The notes beneath the pieces are model-generated. The model saw only the letters and a list, made by a program, of their open reading frames with translations. It searched no databases and was not told the origin of the DNA. 64,000 nucleotides of DNA from contig NZ_CDME01000011.1 in the NCBI RefSeq assembly GCF_000826545.1, forward strand, positions 460,001-524,000, in the 5' to 3' direction. The stretch is from Kibdelosporangium sp. MJ126-NF4. Lineage in GTDB: Bacteria; Actinomycetota; Actinomycetes; Mycobacteriales; Pseudonocardiaceae. Position 1 is the first letter of the stretch; each line of letters starts with the position of its first letter. Below, one piece after another: positions 47,419-56,709 of this stretch. The position numbers were made by a program, and so were the translations under genes.

Positions 47419-49073
47419 CAGTATGTCCCCTCTTGCTCGGCGCGAGCCGCACGCCGTTTGCTGACACTTCTGGCCACGAATACGGGCACTACCAGGACGA
47501 GGAGCAGTTCGGCGACGGCGAGGACGCCGAGTGCGGTGTCGGTCGCGGCCCTGCTGGCGGCCAGTTCGGTCGAGACCGCGCTCGCACCGCCGCCACTGCC
47601 ACCACCGGAAGCCCCGATGGGCTCGCCGGTGAGCGGGTCGATCGCGCCGCCGCCGTTGGGGTTGTTGGGATCTCCCGCTCCACCGCCTGCGGCGTTGGGG
47701 TTGTTGGGATCCCCTGCGCCACCAGCACCACCCGCGCCACCTGCGCTGCCAGCGCCGCCAGCACCGCCCGCGCCGTTGGCGCCACCGGCAGCGCCGCCCG
47801 CGGCGCCACCGCCACCAGCGCCACCACCCGCGCCACCGCCACCACCGCACGGGCCTTTGCCGACCTGGTCACAGTCCTGCGGGTTGGGTGCAGTGGCGGC
47901 CATCTTGTTCGAGCCCGGGTTGGCCGGGTCGAAGGTGGGGTTGTTGCATCCTGCCGCGTCCAGGCCCTTCTTCTCCGAGCCCGGGATCTTGTGGACCTGT
48001 TTGTAGCCCGCCTGGACCAGGTTGAGCGGCAACGGCGAATAGCCGAGAGGTCCGGCCTTCTGCTGGCCCTGGCAGAGGAAGTAGTACGCGAACGCGCCCA
48101 GTGTCTTGCCTGTGGCCTCGTTGAACTGCCCGCTCACCGCGGTCGGCAGGATCATGTACGAGTACGAGGACAGCGGGTAGGTCCGTTTGTCCGCGTTGTT
48201 GTAGACGCCGTCCAGGATCTGCGTGAGGTACGTGCTCGGGTCGTTCGGGTTGGACTCGTTGATCTGGGCCTGGGTCAACGCGACCGCGACGTTGTAGTCG
48301 GTGGGTTCGGTGAAGTACCCGGACTTGTTGAGCACCTTCGCGACCGGGAAGTTCTGCGCGCGGGCGTAGGAGTACTCGACGTAGCCGATCGTGCCTTCGC
48401 CGTACTGCGCCGAGATGTACGTGGCCATCTCGGTCGAGTTGCCCTTGGCCACCGAGCCGTTGAAGCTCGGGAAGTACGACGTGATCCCCTTGGTCCAGAT
48501 GTTGCCGTGCTGCTTGGACATCCACATGGTGAACTGCGCCGAGGTGCCGGAGCCGTCCGAGCGGATCAGCGGGATGATCTTCTTGGACGGCAGCTTGCGG
48601 CCGTTGTTGTCGGCGGTGATCACGTCGTCGGCCCAGTTGGTGATCTGGCCGGTGAAGATCTTCGTGATCGTCTCGCCGGACAGCCGCAGGTTGCGGACCA
48701 GCTGACCGCCGATCTTGAGGTGGTACATGAACGCCGTGCCACCGGCCACGATCGGCATGTAGGCGTACGGACGGCCCTGCGGGCCGTCGGTGTTGCCGTT
48801 GTTGTCCGTGACCCCGTAAGGGATCTCGGAGACGCCGAAGTGGGTGAGGTTGGCAGCGAAGTCCTGCCTGCCCCGGCTGGAGCCGACTGAGCTGTAGTTC
48901 ACCTGCATGCCGACGCTGCGCACGTCGGCGACCCACTGCGCGATCGCGTTGGCGCTCCAGGTCGAGCCGGAGCCGTTGACCGGGACGTAGCCCTGTGCGT
49001 GCGCCGGGCCGGTCGCCGAACTCAGTGCGAGCAGGACAGCACAGGCCACGACCGCGACGATCCGCCTGACCAT
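47418..49073 (-). CDS. PstS-family binding protein with Gly-rich stalk and C-terminal membrane anchor
   Basis: The 551-residue protein has a signal peptide (1-27), then a PstS domain starting VNGSGSTWSANAIAQWV, with IPLIRSDGSGTSAQF as the anion-binding signature (about 170-184) and YFLCQ further on. From about residue 410 comes a ~100-residue Gly/Ala/Asn low-complexity stalk with two DPNNPN units, then a membrane helix (about 508-530) and basic tail. The ATG at 49073 begins right after the pstA stop and has ggaagg upstream. C-terminal membrane anchoring replaces the lipobox usual in PstS. Confidence 0.85.
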   Translation of the reverse strand: MVRRIVAVVACAVLLALSSATGPAHAQGYVPVNGSGSTWSANAIAQWVADVRSVGMQVNYSSVGSSRGRQDFAANLTHFGVSEIPYGVTDNNGNTDGPQGRPYAYMPIVAGGTAFMYHLKIGGQLVRNLRLSGETITKIFTGQITNWADDVITADNNGRKLPSKKIIPLIRSDGSGTSAQFTMWMSKQHGNIWTKGITSYFPSFNGSVAKGNSTEMATYISAQYGEGTIGYVEYSYARAQNFPVAKVLNKSGYFTEPTDYNVAVALTQAQINESNPNDPSTYLTQILDGVYNNADKRTYPLSSYSYMILPTAVSGQFNEATGKTLGAFAYYFLCQGQQKAGPLGYSPLPLNLVQAGYKQVHKIPGSEKKGLDAAGCNNPTFDPANPGSNKMAATAPNPQDCDQVGKGPCGGGGGAGGGAGGGGAAGGAAGGANGAGGAGGAGSAGGAGGAGGAGDPNNPNAAGGGAGDPNNPNGGGAIDPLTGEPIGASGGGSGGGASAVSTELAASRAATDTALGVLAVAELLLVLVVPVFVARSVSKRRAARAEQEGTY

Positions 49074-49075
49074 GA

Positions 49076-50227
49076 TCAACGCCTTCCAGTCTTCGATCGC
49101 CGCGCCACCAGGCGGGCGACCACGAACAACAGCAACACGAGCAGCAGCAACACCGTCGCGGCGCCGAACGCGCGCGACTGGTCGACCGCTTCGGAGGAGC
49201 GGGACAGCTGGTAGGTCATCAACGGCAGCGACACCATCGGCCCCGACGACGGATCGAACGTCAGGTACGTGGTGTATCCGGCGGTGAGCAGCACGGGTGA
49301 CGTCTCACCGATGCCCCGTGCGATACCGAGGATCAGCGCTGTGGCAAGGGAAGGCCGTGCGGTCGGCAGCACGACCCGCCACACGGTCTGCCATTGCGAC
49401 GCGCCCAGCGCGAGGCTGGCCTCCCGCAGACCACCGGGAACGACGCGCAGGACGACCTCGGCCGACCGCGCGATGATCGGCAGCATCATCACGCTGATCG
49501 CCAGTGCCGCCGCGAAGCCGCTGCGCGGCAGGCCAGCCATCAGCAGCACGGTCGTGAAGATGAACAGACCGGCCACAATGGACGGCAACGCTGTCATCGC
49601 CTCGACGACCGTGCGCACCACGCGGGAGAACTTGCCGCCGACCTCGTTGAGGTAGATCGCGCACCCGACGCCGAGCGGCAACGTGATCGCGACCGCGATG
49701 CCGATCTCGATGAGCGTGCCGACCACCGCGTGCAGGACGCCACCGACGCTGAGCGGGTCGAGCGGACCGGCCGCGCTGAGGTCGGAGGTGAAGAAGTTGC
49801 CGTATCCCAACGCGTCCGCGCCGCGGTACACCGTGTAGCCGATCACGAACAACAGGGCGACGCCGACCAGCCCGGCAAAGGCGTGGATGATCGCGGCGGT
49901 GACCCGGTCGGCCATCACTGTCCGCGGGTGGCGCATCGCCGTGACTCCCGCGTACAGCACGAGGAACACGACGAACCAGCTCACCAGGAAGCCGAGCGTG
50001 CCCGAGGTGGGCAGCAGGTGCTGGTAGGCCACCCACACCAGGCTGAGCGCGCCGAAGATCGACCCGAGCGCCGCGAGCACGTCGTCCAGTGTCGTGGTGC
50101 CTAGGTCCCGCTTGCGTGGCTCGTCGTCCTCCTCCGGCTCGGCCTCTGGTTCCAGGGGCTCGACGGGATCGATCGTGACGGCTTCTTCCGGTGGTGTCAG
50201 TGGTTTTTCGGTGGTGGGCGCGGCCAC
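49076..50227 (-). CDS. pstA: Phosphate-type ABC importer permease PstA
   Basis: The 383-residue permease has an unusually long acidic, Pro/Glu-rich cytosolic N-terminus (1-45), then six or more membrane segments. The PstA EAA loop is EASLALGASQWQTVWRVVLP, and a conserved ARGIGETSPVLLT segment follows. It forms the channel with PstC. The GTG at 50227 follows agggga and starts 10 bp after the pstC stop. The extended acidic tail is a distinctive feature; its partner is unknown. Confidence 0.93.
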   Translation of the reverse strand: MAAPTTEKPLTPPEEAVTIDPVEPLEPEAEPEEDDEPRKRDLGTTTLDDVLAALGSIFGALSLVWVAYQHLLPTSGTLGFLVSWFVVFLVLYAGVTAMRHPRTVMADRVTAAIIHAFAGLVGVALLFVIGYTVYRGADALGYGNFFTSDLSAAGPLDPLSVGGVLHAVVGTLIEIGIAVAITLPLGVGCAIYLNEVGGKFSRVVRTVVEAMTALPSIVAGLFIFTTVLLMAGLPRSGFAAALAISVMMLPIIARSAEVVLRVVPGGLREASLALGASQWQTVWRVVLPTARPSLATALILGIARGIGETSPVLLTAGYTTYLTFDPSSGPMVSLPLMTYQLSRSSEAVDQSRAFGAATVLLLLVLLLFVVARLVARRSKTGRR

Positions 50228-50236
50228 TGGTATCCC

Positions 50237-51223
50237 CTAGATCTCGGTGGCGGAACCGCTGCGGGTCCGGGCCACGATCATCGACGCGACTGTGTTGACC
50301 GCGAGCGTGAAGAGGAACAGCATCAGGCCCGCTGCCAGCAGCGCGGACAGCTGGGCGGGGGTGGCCTCGCCGAACCGCAGCGCGATCAGCGAGGAGATCG
50401 TCACGCCGCCGTTCTCCAGCACCCGGAACCTGATGTCGAACACCGGCGCGAGGATCATCACCACCGCGATCGTCTCGCCGAGCGCACGGCCGAGCGCGAG
50501 CATCGAACCACCGATGATGCCGCCCTTGCCGAACGGCAGCACGACCGAACGGACCATCCCCCAGCGGGTGGATCCCAGTGCCAGCGCACCTTCCCGCTCA
50601 CCCAGCGGCGCCTGGGCGAAGACCTCGCGCATGATCGACGCAGCGAACGGCAGCGTCATCAAGGCCACGACGAAACCCGCGATGAACGGCGAGGACGTGT
50701 ACATCGACTGTTCCCAGACTGCCGCGTGCACGTCGGTGTCGACGTCGAAGAACGGCAGGAAACCGAGGTACTGCGACAGCCAGCGGGACAGGTAGATGAT
50801 CTCCGGTGTCAGGAAGACGAACCCGAACAGGCCGTAGACCACGCTAGGGATCGCGGCCATCAGGTCGAGCATCGCGATCAGCGTCGGCCTCAGCCGCGCG
50901 GGCGCGTACTCCGAGATGTACAGCGCGGTCGCCAGTGCCAGCGGGAACGCCAGGACGATCGCGACTCCGGCGACCTGGAGCGTGAACAGGCCGACGGCGG
51001 CGATGCCCAGCTGCGGGTGGTCGGGCACGAACGACGGCTCGGTGAAGAAGCCCCAGCCGAACTGCCGCAGCGTCGGGATCGCCTGGTAGGCAAGGAACAG
51101 GCCGATCGAACCCATGATCAGCAGCACCACGGCGCCGCTGGCCCGCACCACCCCCCGGAACACCCGGTCCGACACGGGCACTGATGGCCGCACCGGGCGT
51201 GGCCGGTCGACTTGCGTGGTCAT
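50237..51223 (-). CDS. pstC: Phosphate-type ABC importer permease PstC
   Basis: The 328-residue permease has an Arg/Pro-rich N-terminus, six membrane segments and the PstC EAA loop EGALALGSTRWGMVRSVVLP, followed by GRALGETIAVVMILAP. It is the first permease gene of the cassette, followed by pstA, the two anchored PstS-like genes and the pseudo-sortase, all minus strand and closely packed. A GTTCACC half-site lies upstream (51303-51309, minus strand), perhaps for phosphate-dependent control. Confidence 0.93.
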   Translation of the reverse strand: MTTQVDRPRPVRPSVPVSDRVFRGVVRASGAVVLLIMGSIGLFLAYQAIPTLRQFGWGFFTEPSFVPDHPQLGIAAVGLFTLQVAGVAIVLAFPLALATALYISEYAPARLRPTLIAMLDLMAAIPSVVYGLFGFVFLTPEIIYLSRWLSQYLGFLPFFDVDTDVHAAVWEQSMYTSSPFIAGFVVALMTLPFAASIMREVFAQAPLGEREGALALGSTRWGMVRSVVLPFGKGGIIGGSMLALGRALGETIAVVMILAPVFDIRFRVLENGGVTISSLIALRFGEATPAQLSALLAAGLMLFLFTLAVNTVASMIVARTRSGSATEI

Positions 51224-51357
51224 CAGCTGGTTGTCCTCCAGGTTCGGGGATCTCTCGCGACAACAGCGAAGCCTGCGGCGATGACCGGCTGCGGCACGTC
51301 AGGTGAACGCACACCCAACGCGCCGCTGCGGCCACACGGATACTTTGTTGGCGCTAC

Positions 51358-51861
51358 TTACTTGTTGGTGGTGAACCCGCCGAAGAGGAAGCCCTCGGCG
51401 AACAGCCCGTCGAAGCCGAGGCCCGTGTTCAACGCGGTCGCGCCCGCGGCCGTCAGCACGAGGTTCTGGCCGTCGAGCGAGAACACGTCGGTCCGGCGGC
51501 CGTTGAGCGATGCCTTGACAGCCTTGGTGTTCGTGTTGATGACGATCGAGGTCACCTTGACGGTCTTGTCGTTCGCTGCGAACTTCAGCCCGCCGGACAG
51601 TTCTGTCACGCCGTTTCGCGTGCAGGCAGGGAAGGTGTAGTTGGTGGTGGCGGTGCCGAAGGCGGGTCTTAACGCGTCCAGCTTGATGTTGAAGAACTCA
51701 AGGGCCGTGGCGGCACCCGAGTCGACAGTGACCACGGTCTGCTGGTTGTGGAACGCCGCCTGCTGGGTGGCCGTCGTGCCGGTCTCCGCCAACGCGGGCG
51801 ACGCGCCGACACCGAGCACGAGCAAGCCGCCAACCAGTCCGGTCACGATTCGTGTCTTCAT
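51358..51861 (-). CDS. Small secreted protein, HtaA-like C-terminal region
   Basis: The 167-residue protein has a signal peptide (1-25, SPALAETG). Its C-terminal 90 residues look like the actinobacterial HtaA-type domain seen in surface proteins (LSGGLKFAANDKTVKVTSI, LDGQNLVLTAAGATAL). The first two cysteines are not present; one Cys is near residue 80. HtaA domains bind haem in corynebacteria, but that is not implied here. It directly precedes pstC on the same strand, with 134 bp between, and contains a TTA codon at about 51667-51669. The start ATG has ggagga. Confidence 0.6.
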   Translation of the reverse strand: MKTRIVTGLVGGLLVLGVGASPALAETGTTATQQAAFHNQQTVVTVDSGAATALEFFNIKLDALRPAFGTATTNYTFPACTRNGVTELSGGLKFAANDKTVKVTSIVINTNTKAVKASLNGRRTDVFSLDGQNLVLTAAGATALNTGLGFDGLFAEGFLFGGFTTNK

Positions 51862-51980
51862 GATTCCTCCATTCGTGTAGCTGCGGAAGAATCTTCGAAC
51901 CCGTTGCGACCGAAGGAAACCCGCCCGGACGGGTGTTCCCCGGCCAGCCGTGACCGGCAGGCGGTGCGTTCATGTGGTTG

Positions 51981-52358
51981 TCAATTAACGACGTTGGCCG
52001 TCCGGCCGCGATGCCCTGCCTGGAAGACCATCACCGACGAGTCGAGCGTCGCCTCGGCGACCCGGCGGGTGAACCGCTTGGCCGCCAGGTCGGCGTCGAT
52101 CCTGCGGGCGAAGCCCTGAGCCGACCTCGCGACCGGTATGTCCGAAACGGACAGTTGCCACCACCAGTGCCCGGACAGCGACCGTTCGAAGTCCAGTCGC
52201 GCCGAGCCTGCCTCCTCTCGAAGTAGGTCCAGTTCGCGGACGGCGGCGCCGTGGTCGGCATGCCCCCGGACCGACACTCCCAGCACCCTGTTGTTGCCGC
52301 CGAGCAGCCGCCATCTCACGCCACTGGAATCGGATCTGAAACATTGGAATCTCGCCAT
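51981..52358 (-). CDS. DUF1508-like small protein
   Basis: The 125-residue cytosolic protein starts ARFQCFRSDSSGVRWRLLGG, resembling the short DUF1508/YegP fold in which a strand-rich unit is repeated. A second degenerate unit follows. Function is unknown. The ATG at 52358 follows a very strong gggaggggac and is clearly the start; the open frame continues upstream by 33 codons without support. It is isolated between the secreted HtaA-like gene and the transglycosylase. Confidence 0.6.
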   Translation of the reverse strand: MARFQCFRSDSSGVRWRLLGGNNRVLGVSVRGHADHGAAVRELDLLREEAGSARLDFERSLSGHWWWQLSVSDIPVARSAQGFARRIDADLAAKRFTRRVAEATLDSSVMVFQAGHRGRTANVVN

Positions 52359-52575
52359 GTCCCCTCCCCGACCGCGGACGGAAAACCCGTCCCCAGTCGG
52401 GGCCGACAATTCATCCCATGGGTGGACGCCACGGCGTGTGCACGGTGAACGCCACACGCGGAGTGGATTAACGGGAGGTGATCAGCGGTACGCGTTGCGC
52501 CAAACGGGTTGCGACTACCGTCGCCAAACAGCCGCTGCCAGGTCGTCCGGACACGCCCGGGAGGCAAGTACTCGC

Positions 52576-53373
52576 CTACTGGGGCTTGACGGCCTTGGCG
52601 TACGCCTCCTGGTTGCTGAAGACGGCCTGGCCGTAGGCGACGGACTCGTTGTACGTCAGCACCGCCTGCCACCAGCCCGCCGCACTGGTGAGGTTGTTGC
52701 CGCCGGAGTCGCAGAGGTACCGGGCCGCTGTCGCGGCCGCGTCGTCGACGTTCTGTGGGTCCGCGGGCTTGCCGTCACCGCTGGCCCGCACGCCCCACCG
52801 CTTCCACGTGGTCGGCAGGAACTGCATCGAGCCGACCGCACGGTCCCAGGTGGTGTCCTTGTCCAGCACGCCTTGGTCAGTGTCCTTGATGGCCTTGAAG
52901 CCGGGTGAGCCGTCGAGCGGGACGCCGATGATGGGTTTGGACAGCGTGCCGTCCGGGTTGATGGTGGTGCCGTTGATCCGGCCGTGGAACGACTCCTTGC
53001 GCCCGATCCCGGCGAGCATGGTCCACGAGATGCCGCACTCCGCGTTCGTCTCCCGCTGGCGTTGCTCGGCCTTGGCGTAGGCGATCAGCGACCGCTCGGG
53101 GATCTGCATCCGGCGGCTGATCTCCGGCACCGCCGCCATGTCGATCGGGGGCGCCTGAAACGGCAGGGTGGTGCGCGCCTCGGGCGTGAGCACGGGCAGG
53201 GCGAACTGCGGCTGCCGTGCGGGCTTCTTGGGGGTGTCGTCGTCCCGCATCACCAGGTACGCGGCCACGACGACGCCCAGCACAAGTCCGATGACCAACA
53301 TCGTGGGCAGGCCGCGGCGCTTGGGCCGGGGTCGCTCGGGGGTGGATGGTGCTATCGGCGGTGAAGAAGTCAT
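52576..53373 (-). CDS. Lytic murein transglycosylase (LpqU-like)
   Basis: The 265-residue membrane-anchored protein has a short cytosolic N-terminus, one membrane segment (about 24-43), and a transglycosylase domain. Catalytic Glu is in GIGRKESFHG near residue 121, with a WDRAVGSMQFLPTTW segment near residue 175. It cleaves peptidoglycan glycan strands. Position between enolase and mazG matches LpqU (Rv1022) of mycobacteria, so this one rather than the proline-tailed paralogue at 37.4 kb is the likely orthologue. The ATG at 53373 has a weak ribosome-binding site. Confidence 0.88.
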   Translation of the reverse strand: MTSSPPIAPSTPERPRPKRRGLPTMLVIGLVLGVVVAAYLVMRDDDTPKKPARQPQFALPVLTPEARTTLPFQAPPIDMAAVPEISRRMQIPERSLIAYAKAEQRQRETNAECGISWTMLAGIGRKESFHGRINGTTINPDGTLSKPIIGVPLDGSPGFKAIKDTDQGVLDKDTTWDRAVGSMQFLPTTWKRWGVRASGDGKPADPQNVDDAAATAARYLCDSGGNNLTSAAGWWQAVLTYNESVAYGQAVFSNQEAYAKAVKPQ

Positions 53374-53452
53374 CGAACCCCACACTACGCAATCCAGGTC
53401 CTCCCCCGCGAAAACAGACCTTTCCGGCCAACCCGACATCCGACTGGACAGC

Positions 53453-53471
53453 GCAGGCGAGGCTTACCTAA
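53453..53471. promoter_or_regulatory. Iron box (IdeR/DmdR type) upstream of the efeUOB operon
   Basis: The 19-bp site ending ggcttacctaa matches the right half of the IdeR consensus at all 11 positions and the left half at about half of its positions. It lies 29 bp before the efeU start. It implies iron-dependent repression of ferrous/ferric uptake. Confidence 0.65.
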
Positions 53472-53499
53472 ATTCAGTCGACTGTCCAGGAGGCGCCCG

Positions 53500-54342
53500 G
53501 TGGTTTTCAGCAACGCCCTGATCGGGCTCCGCGAGGGATTCGAGGCGGCTCTCGTCGTCAGCATCCTAGTGGCCTACTTGATCAAGACGAAGAACCGCGG
53601 TGCGCTGAAATGGGTGTGGACCGGTGTCGGCGTGGCCGTCGCCCTGTCGGTCGGCATCGGTTTCGCCCTCACCTACGGCACCGCGACGATGAGTTTCGAG
53701 ACAGCGGAACTCGTCGGCGGTGGACTGTCGATCCTGGCTGTCACCCTGGTCACGGGCATGATCTTCTGGATGCGCAGCGCGGCGCGGACCATCTCGGCGC
53801 AGCTGCGCGAGAAACTCTCCGACGCTTTGCGCCTCGGTCCGGTTGCGGTGATAGTTGTCGCATTTCTTTCGGTCGGCCGCGAGGGCATCGAGACGTCGCT
53901 GTTCTTCTACTCGGCGGTGCAGACCGCGGGGAAGGAGACAGTTCAGCCGCTGATCGGCTTCCTGCTGGGCATCGCCGTCGCAATCGTTCTCGGTTTCCTG
54001 CTGTACCTGGGCGCGGTGCGGCTGAACCTGACGAAGTTCTTCTCCTACACCGGGATCGCGCTGATCGTCGTCGCGGCCGGTGTGCTGGCGTACGGCATCC
54101 ACGACCTGCAGGAGGCCCGGTTCCTGCCGGGACTGACCACGCTGGCGTTCGACCTGTCCGGCCCGATCCCGGAGTCCTCCTGGTACGGCACGCTGCTGAA
54201 AGGGATCTTCAACTACTCCGAGAAGACGACAGTGCTGCAGGCGATCGCCTGGGTGGCGTACGTCGCTGTCGTCCTGACGTTCTTCCTGTGGCCCCGCAAG
54301 GTGACCGCGGACAAGCCAGGCCTGGTTAGGAGCACTCCGTGA
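53500..54342 (+). CDS. efeU: Iron permease EfeU (Ftr1 family)
   Basis: The 280-residue inner-membrane protein has seven membrane segments and the two RExxE iron-translocation motifs, REGFE (11-15) and REGIE (127-131). With EfeO and EfeB it takes up iron. The GTG at 53500 has aggagg 7 bp upstream. The iron box lies just upstream. The stop overlaps the EfeO start (GTGA), so the three genes are translated together. Confidence 0.93.
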   Translation: MVFSNALIGLREGFEAALVVSILVAYLIKTKNRGALKWVWTGVGVAVALSVGIGFALTYGTATMSFETAELVGGGLSILAVTLVTGMIFWMRSAARTISAQLREKLSDALRLGPVAVIVVAFLSVGREGIETSLFFYSAVQTAGKETVQPLIGFLLGIAVAIVLGFLLYLGAVRLNLTKFFSYTGIALIVVAAGVLAYGIHDLQEARFLPGLTTLAFDLSGPIPESSWYGTLLKGIFNYSEKTTVLQAIAWVAYVAVVLTFFLWPRKVTADKPGLVRSTP

Positions 54343-55460
54343 ACACTCGTCCCGCCGCACTGCTGGTGGTACCCCTCGTCCTGCTCGCCGCGTGTACCAG
54401 CAAGCAGGACCAAGCACCGGGCGGGCCGATCGCCGTCGAAGCGGGTGACGACTCGTGCAAGGTCGCCCGCGCCTCCGCGGACGCGGGCAACATCACCTTC
54501 GAGGTCAGCAACAAGGGCAGCAAGGTGACCGAGTTCTACCTCTACGGCGAGGGTGACCGGATCATGGGCGAGGTCGAGAACATCGGGCCGGGCCTGACCC
54601 GCAAGCTGATCGTCGAGGTCGCCGAGTCCGGCAAGTTCCAGACCGCCTGCAAACCGGGCATGAAGGGGGACGGCATCCGCGCGGACTTCACCGTGTCCGG
54701 CGGGGCACAGAAGCAGGTCGACGCGAACGCCAAGCTGGCCGAGGCCACCAGGAGCTACCAGCGGTACGTCAATTCGCAGACGGACTCGCTGCAGACCAGG
54801 ACAGCCGAGTTCGTCAACGCGGTGAAGGCGGGCAAGGTCGACGAGGCCAAGGCGCTCTACCCGGTGGCGAGGATCTACTGGGAGCGGATCGAGCCGGTCG
54901 CCGAGAGCTTCGGCGACATCGACCCGAAGATCGACGCGCGCGAGGACGGGCTGGAGCCCGGCCAGGAGTTCACCGGGTTCCACCGGCTGGAGCGCGACCT
55001 GTGGGTGAGCGGGCTGCAGCCGGACTCGGCGAAGATCGCCGACCAGCTGCTCGCGGACGTCAAGGAACTGGTCACCAAGGCGACGGCGGTCGAGCTGACG
55101 CCGGTGCAGCTGGCCAACGGGGCCAAGGAGCTGCTCGACGAGGTCGCCACCGGCAAGATCACCGGCGAGGAGGACCGTTACTCGCACACCGACCTGTGGG
55201 ACTTCCGGTCCAATGTGGATGGATCACAGGCCGCGGTCGCGGCGCTGCGCCCGGTCGTGCAGGAACGCGACAAGGACCTGGCAGCGACCTTGGACGCGAA
55301 GTTCGGCGCGCTGGACGCGTTGCTGGAGAAGTATCGCAGCGGCGACGGCTTCAAGCTGTACACGGACCTGACCGACGCGGACAAGAAGGGCCTCGCCGAG
55401 GCGGTGGACGCGCTGGGCGAGCCGGTCAGCAAGGTCGCCGAGGTGGTGGCACAGAAATGA
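54339..55460 (+). CDS. efeO: EfeO, iron-binding lipoprotein with M75-type domain
   Basis: The 373-residue protein has a lipoprotein signal (LLAACTS, Cys19), a cupredoxin-like N-terminal domain (about 30-125) and a four-helix M75 domain with the HxxE metal site in GFHRLERDLW. It binds iron outside the membrane for delivery to EfeU. The GTG start overlaps the EfeU stop and the stop shares bases with the EfeB ATG (AATGA). It is a complete, normal-length EfeO. Confidence 0.93.
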   Translation: MNTRPAALLVVPLVLLAACTSKQDQAPGGPIAVEAGDDSCKVARASADAGNITFEVSNKGSKVTEFYLYGEGDRIMGEVENIGPGLTRKLIVEVAESGKFQTACKPGMKGDGIRADFTVSGGAQKQVDANAKLAEATRSYQRYVNSQTDSLQTRTAEFVNAVKAGKVDEAKALYPVARIYWERIEPVAESFGDIDPKIDAREDGLEPGQEFTGFHRLERDLWVSGLQPDSAKIADQLLADVKELVTKATAVELTPVQLANGAKELLDEVATGKITGEEDRYSHTDLWDFRSNVDGSQAAVAALRPVVQERDKDLAATLDAKFGALDALLEKYRSGDGFKLYTDLTDADKKGLAEAVDALGEPVSKVAEVVAQK

Positions 55461-56701
55461 CGACCCGACGGCAACTGTTCGGTCTGGTCGGCGCGGGCGC
55501 GGCAGGCGTGGCGGCCGGTGTCGTCGGCGCGCAGCTGGTCACGGAGTCGCCGGAGGTCATTCCGGCGGCCGGGCTGGCGGACGCGGTGCCCTTCCACGGG
55601 CAGCGGCAGGCGGGGATCGTCACCCCCGCACAGGACCGCATGCACTTCGTGGCATTCGACGTGACCACCAAGGACAAGGTGGAACTGGTCGCGCTGCTGA
55701 AGGCGTGGACGGCGGCCGCCGCGCGGATGACAGCGGGGCTGGAGGCCGCGGACAAGGGCGCGATAGGCGGACACAAGGCAGCGCCTCCCGCGGACACCGG
55801 TGAGGCGCTGGGGCTGCCCGCGTCGGCGCTGACACTGACCATCGGTTTTGGCGGGTCGCTGTTCGACGCGCGGTTCGGGCTGGCCGACCGGAAACCGCCG
55901 GGCCTGATCGATCTGCCGGTGTTCCCCGGTGACGACATCGACCCGAAGCGCAGTGGTGGGGACATCTGCGTGCAGGCGTGCGCGAACGACCCGCAGGTGG
56001 CGGTGCACGCGATCCGCAACCTCGCCAGGATTGGCTTCGGCAAGGTGGCGGTCCGTTGGTCCCAGCTGGGTTTCGGCCGGACTTCGTCGACGAGCACGGC
56101 TCAGGCGACTCCACGTAACCTGTTCGGTTTCAAGGACGGCACCAACAATCTCAAGGCCGAGGATCCGCAGGGGCTCGCCGAGCACGTGTGGGTGGCTGCT
56201 GGTGACGGGCCGGAGTGGCTGGTCGACGGGACGTACCTGGTGGCGCGGCGGATCCGGATGCACATCGAGATCTGGGATCGGACTTCGCTGCAGGAGCAGG
56301 AGATGATCGTCGGGCGGTCCAAGGGTGCGGGGGCTGCGCTGGGGCAGGTGGACGAGTTCGACGAGAAGGACCTGCATGTGCGTGGGGCTGGTGGTGAGCC
56401 GGTCATCGCGGAGAACGCTCACATCCGGTTGGCTTCGGCGGAGGCTCTCGGTGGCGTGAAGATCCTTCGGCGGGGGTACAACTTCACCGACGGGTCGGAT
56501 GGTTTCGGGCACTTGGACGCCGGTTTGTTCTTTGTCGCGTTCAATCGGCGGACTCAGCAGCAGTTCGTGCCGATGCAGTTGGCGCTGTCCAGCAAGGACG
56601 AGATGATGGAGTACTTGGAGCACAACGGTTCGGGGCATTTCGCCGTGCCGCCGGGGGTTCGTGAGGGTGGTTACTGGGGCGAGACACTGTTTGGGCGATA
56701 A
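55457..56701 (+). CDS. efeB: EfeB, Tat-exported DyP-type haem peroxidase
   Basis: The 414-residue DyP-type peroxidase has a twin-arginine signal (TTRRQLFGLVGAGAAG) and the GxxDG motif in FGFKDGTNN, with a distal Arg/Asp and a proximal His in the C-terminal half. It oxidises iron, or may remove it from haem, for uptake with EfeU/EfeO. The first two thirds use the strongly G/C-biased wobble of the genome. From about 56.1 kb the plus strand becomes rich in T at wobble positions (for example GGT, GCT, TTT), part of a local compositional zone. Confidence 0.93.
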   Translation: MTTRRQLFGLVGAGAAGVAAGVVGAQLVTESPEVIPAAGLADAVPFHGQRQAGIVTPAQDRMHFVAFDVTTKDKVELVALLKAWTAAAARMTAGLEAADKGAIGGHKAAPPADTGEALGLPASALTLTIGFGGSLFDARFGLADRKPPGLIDLPVFPGDDIDPKRSGGDICVQACANDPQVAVHAIRNLARIGFGKVAVRWSQLGFGRTSSTSTAQATPRNLFGFKDGTNNLKAEDPQGLAEHVWVAAGDGPEWLVDGTYLVARRIRMHIEIWDRTSLQEQEMIVGRSKGAGAALGQVDEFDEKDLHVRGAGGEPVIAENAHIRLASAEALGGVKILRRGYNFTDGSDGFGHLDAGLFFVAFNRRTQQQFVPMQLALSSKDEMMEYLEHNGSGHFAVPPGVREGGYWGETLFGR

Positions 56702-56709
56702 TCGGGGGC

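Noticed and set aside
47640..47850. Short repeats in the Gly/Ala/Asn stalk region as a possible tandem-repeat array
   Set aside because: The repeats are low-complexity coding sequence in frame with PstS-like protein; spacing and sequence do not fit CRISPR or an intergenic repeat.
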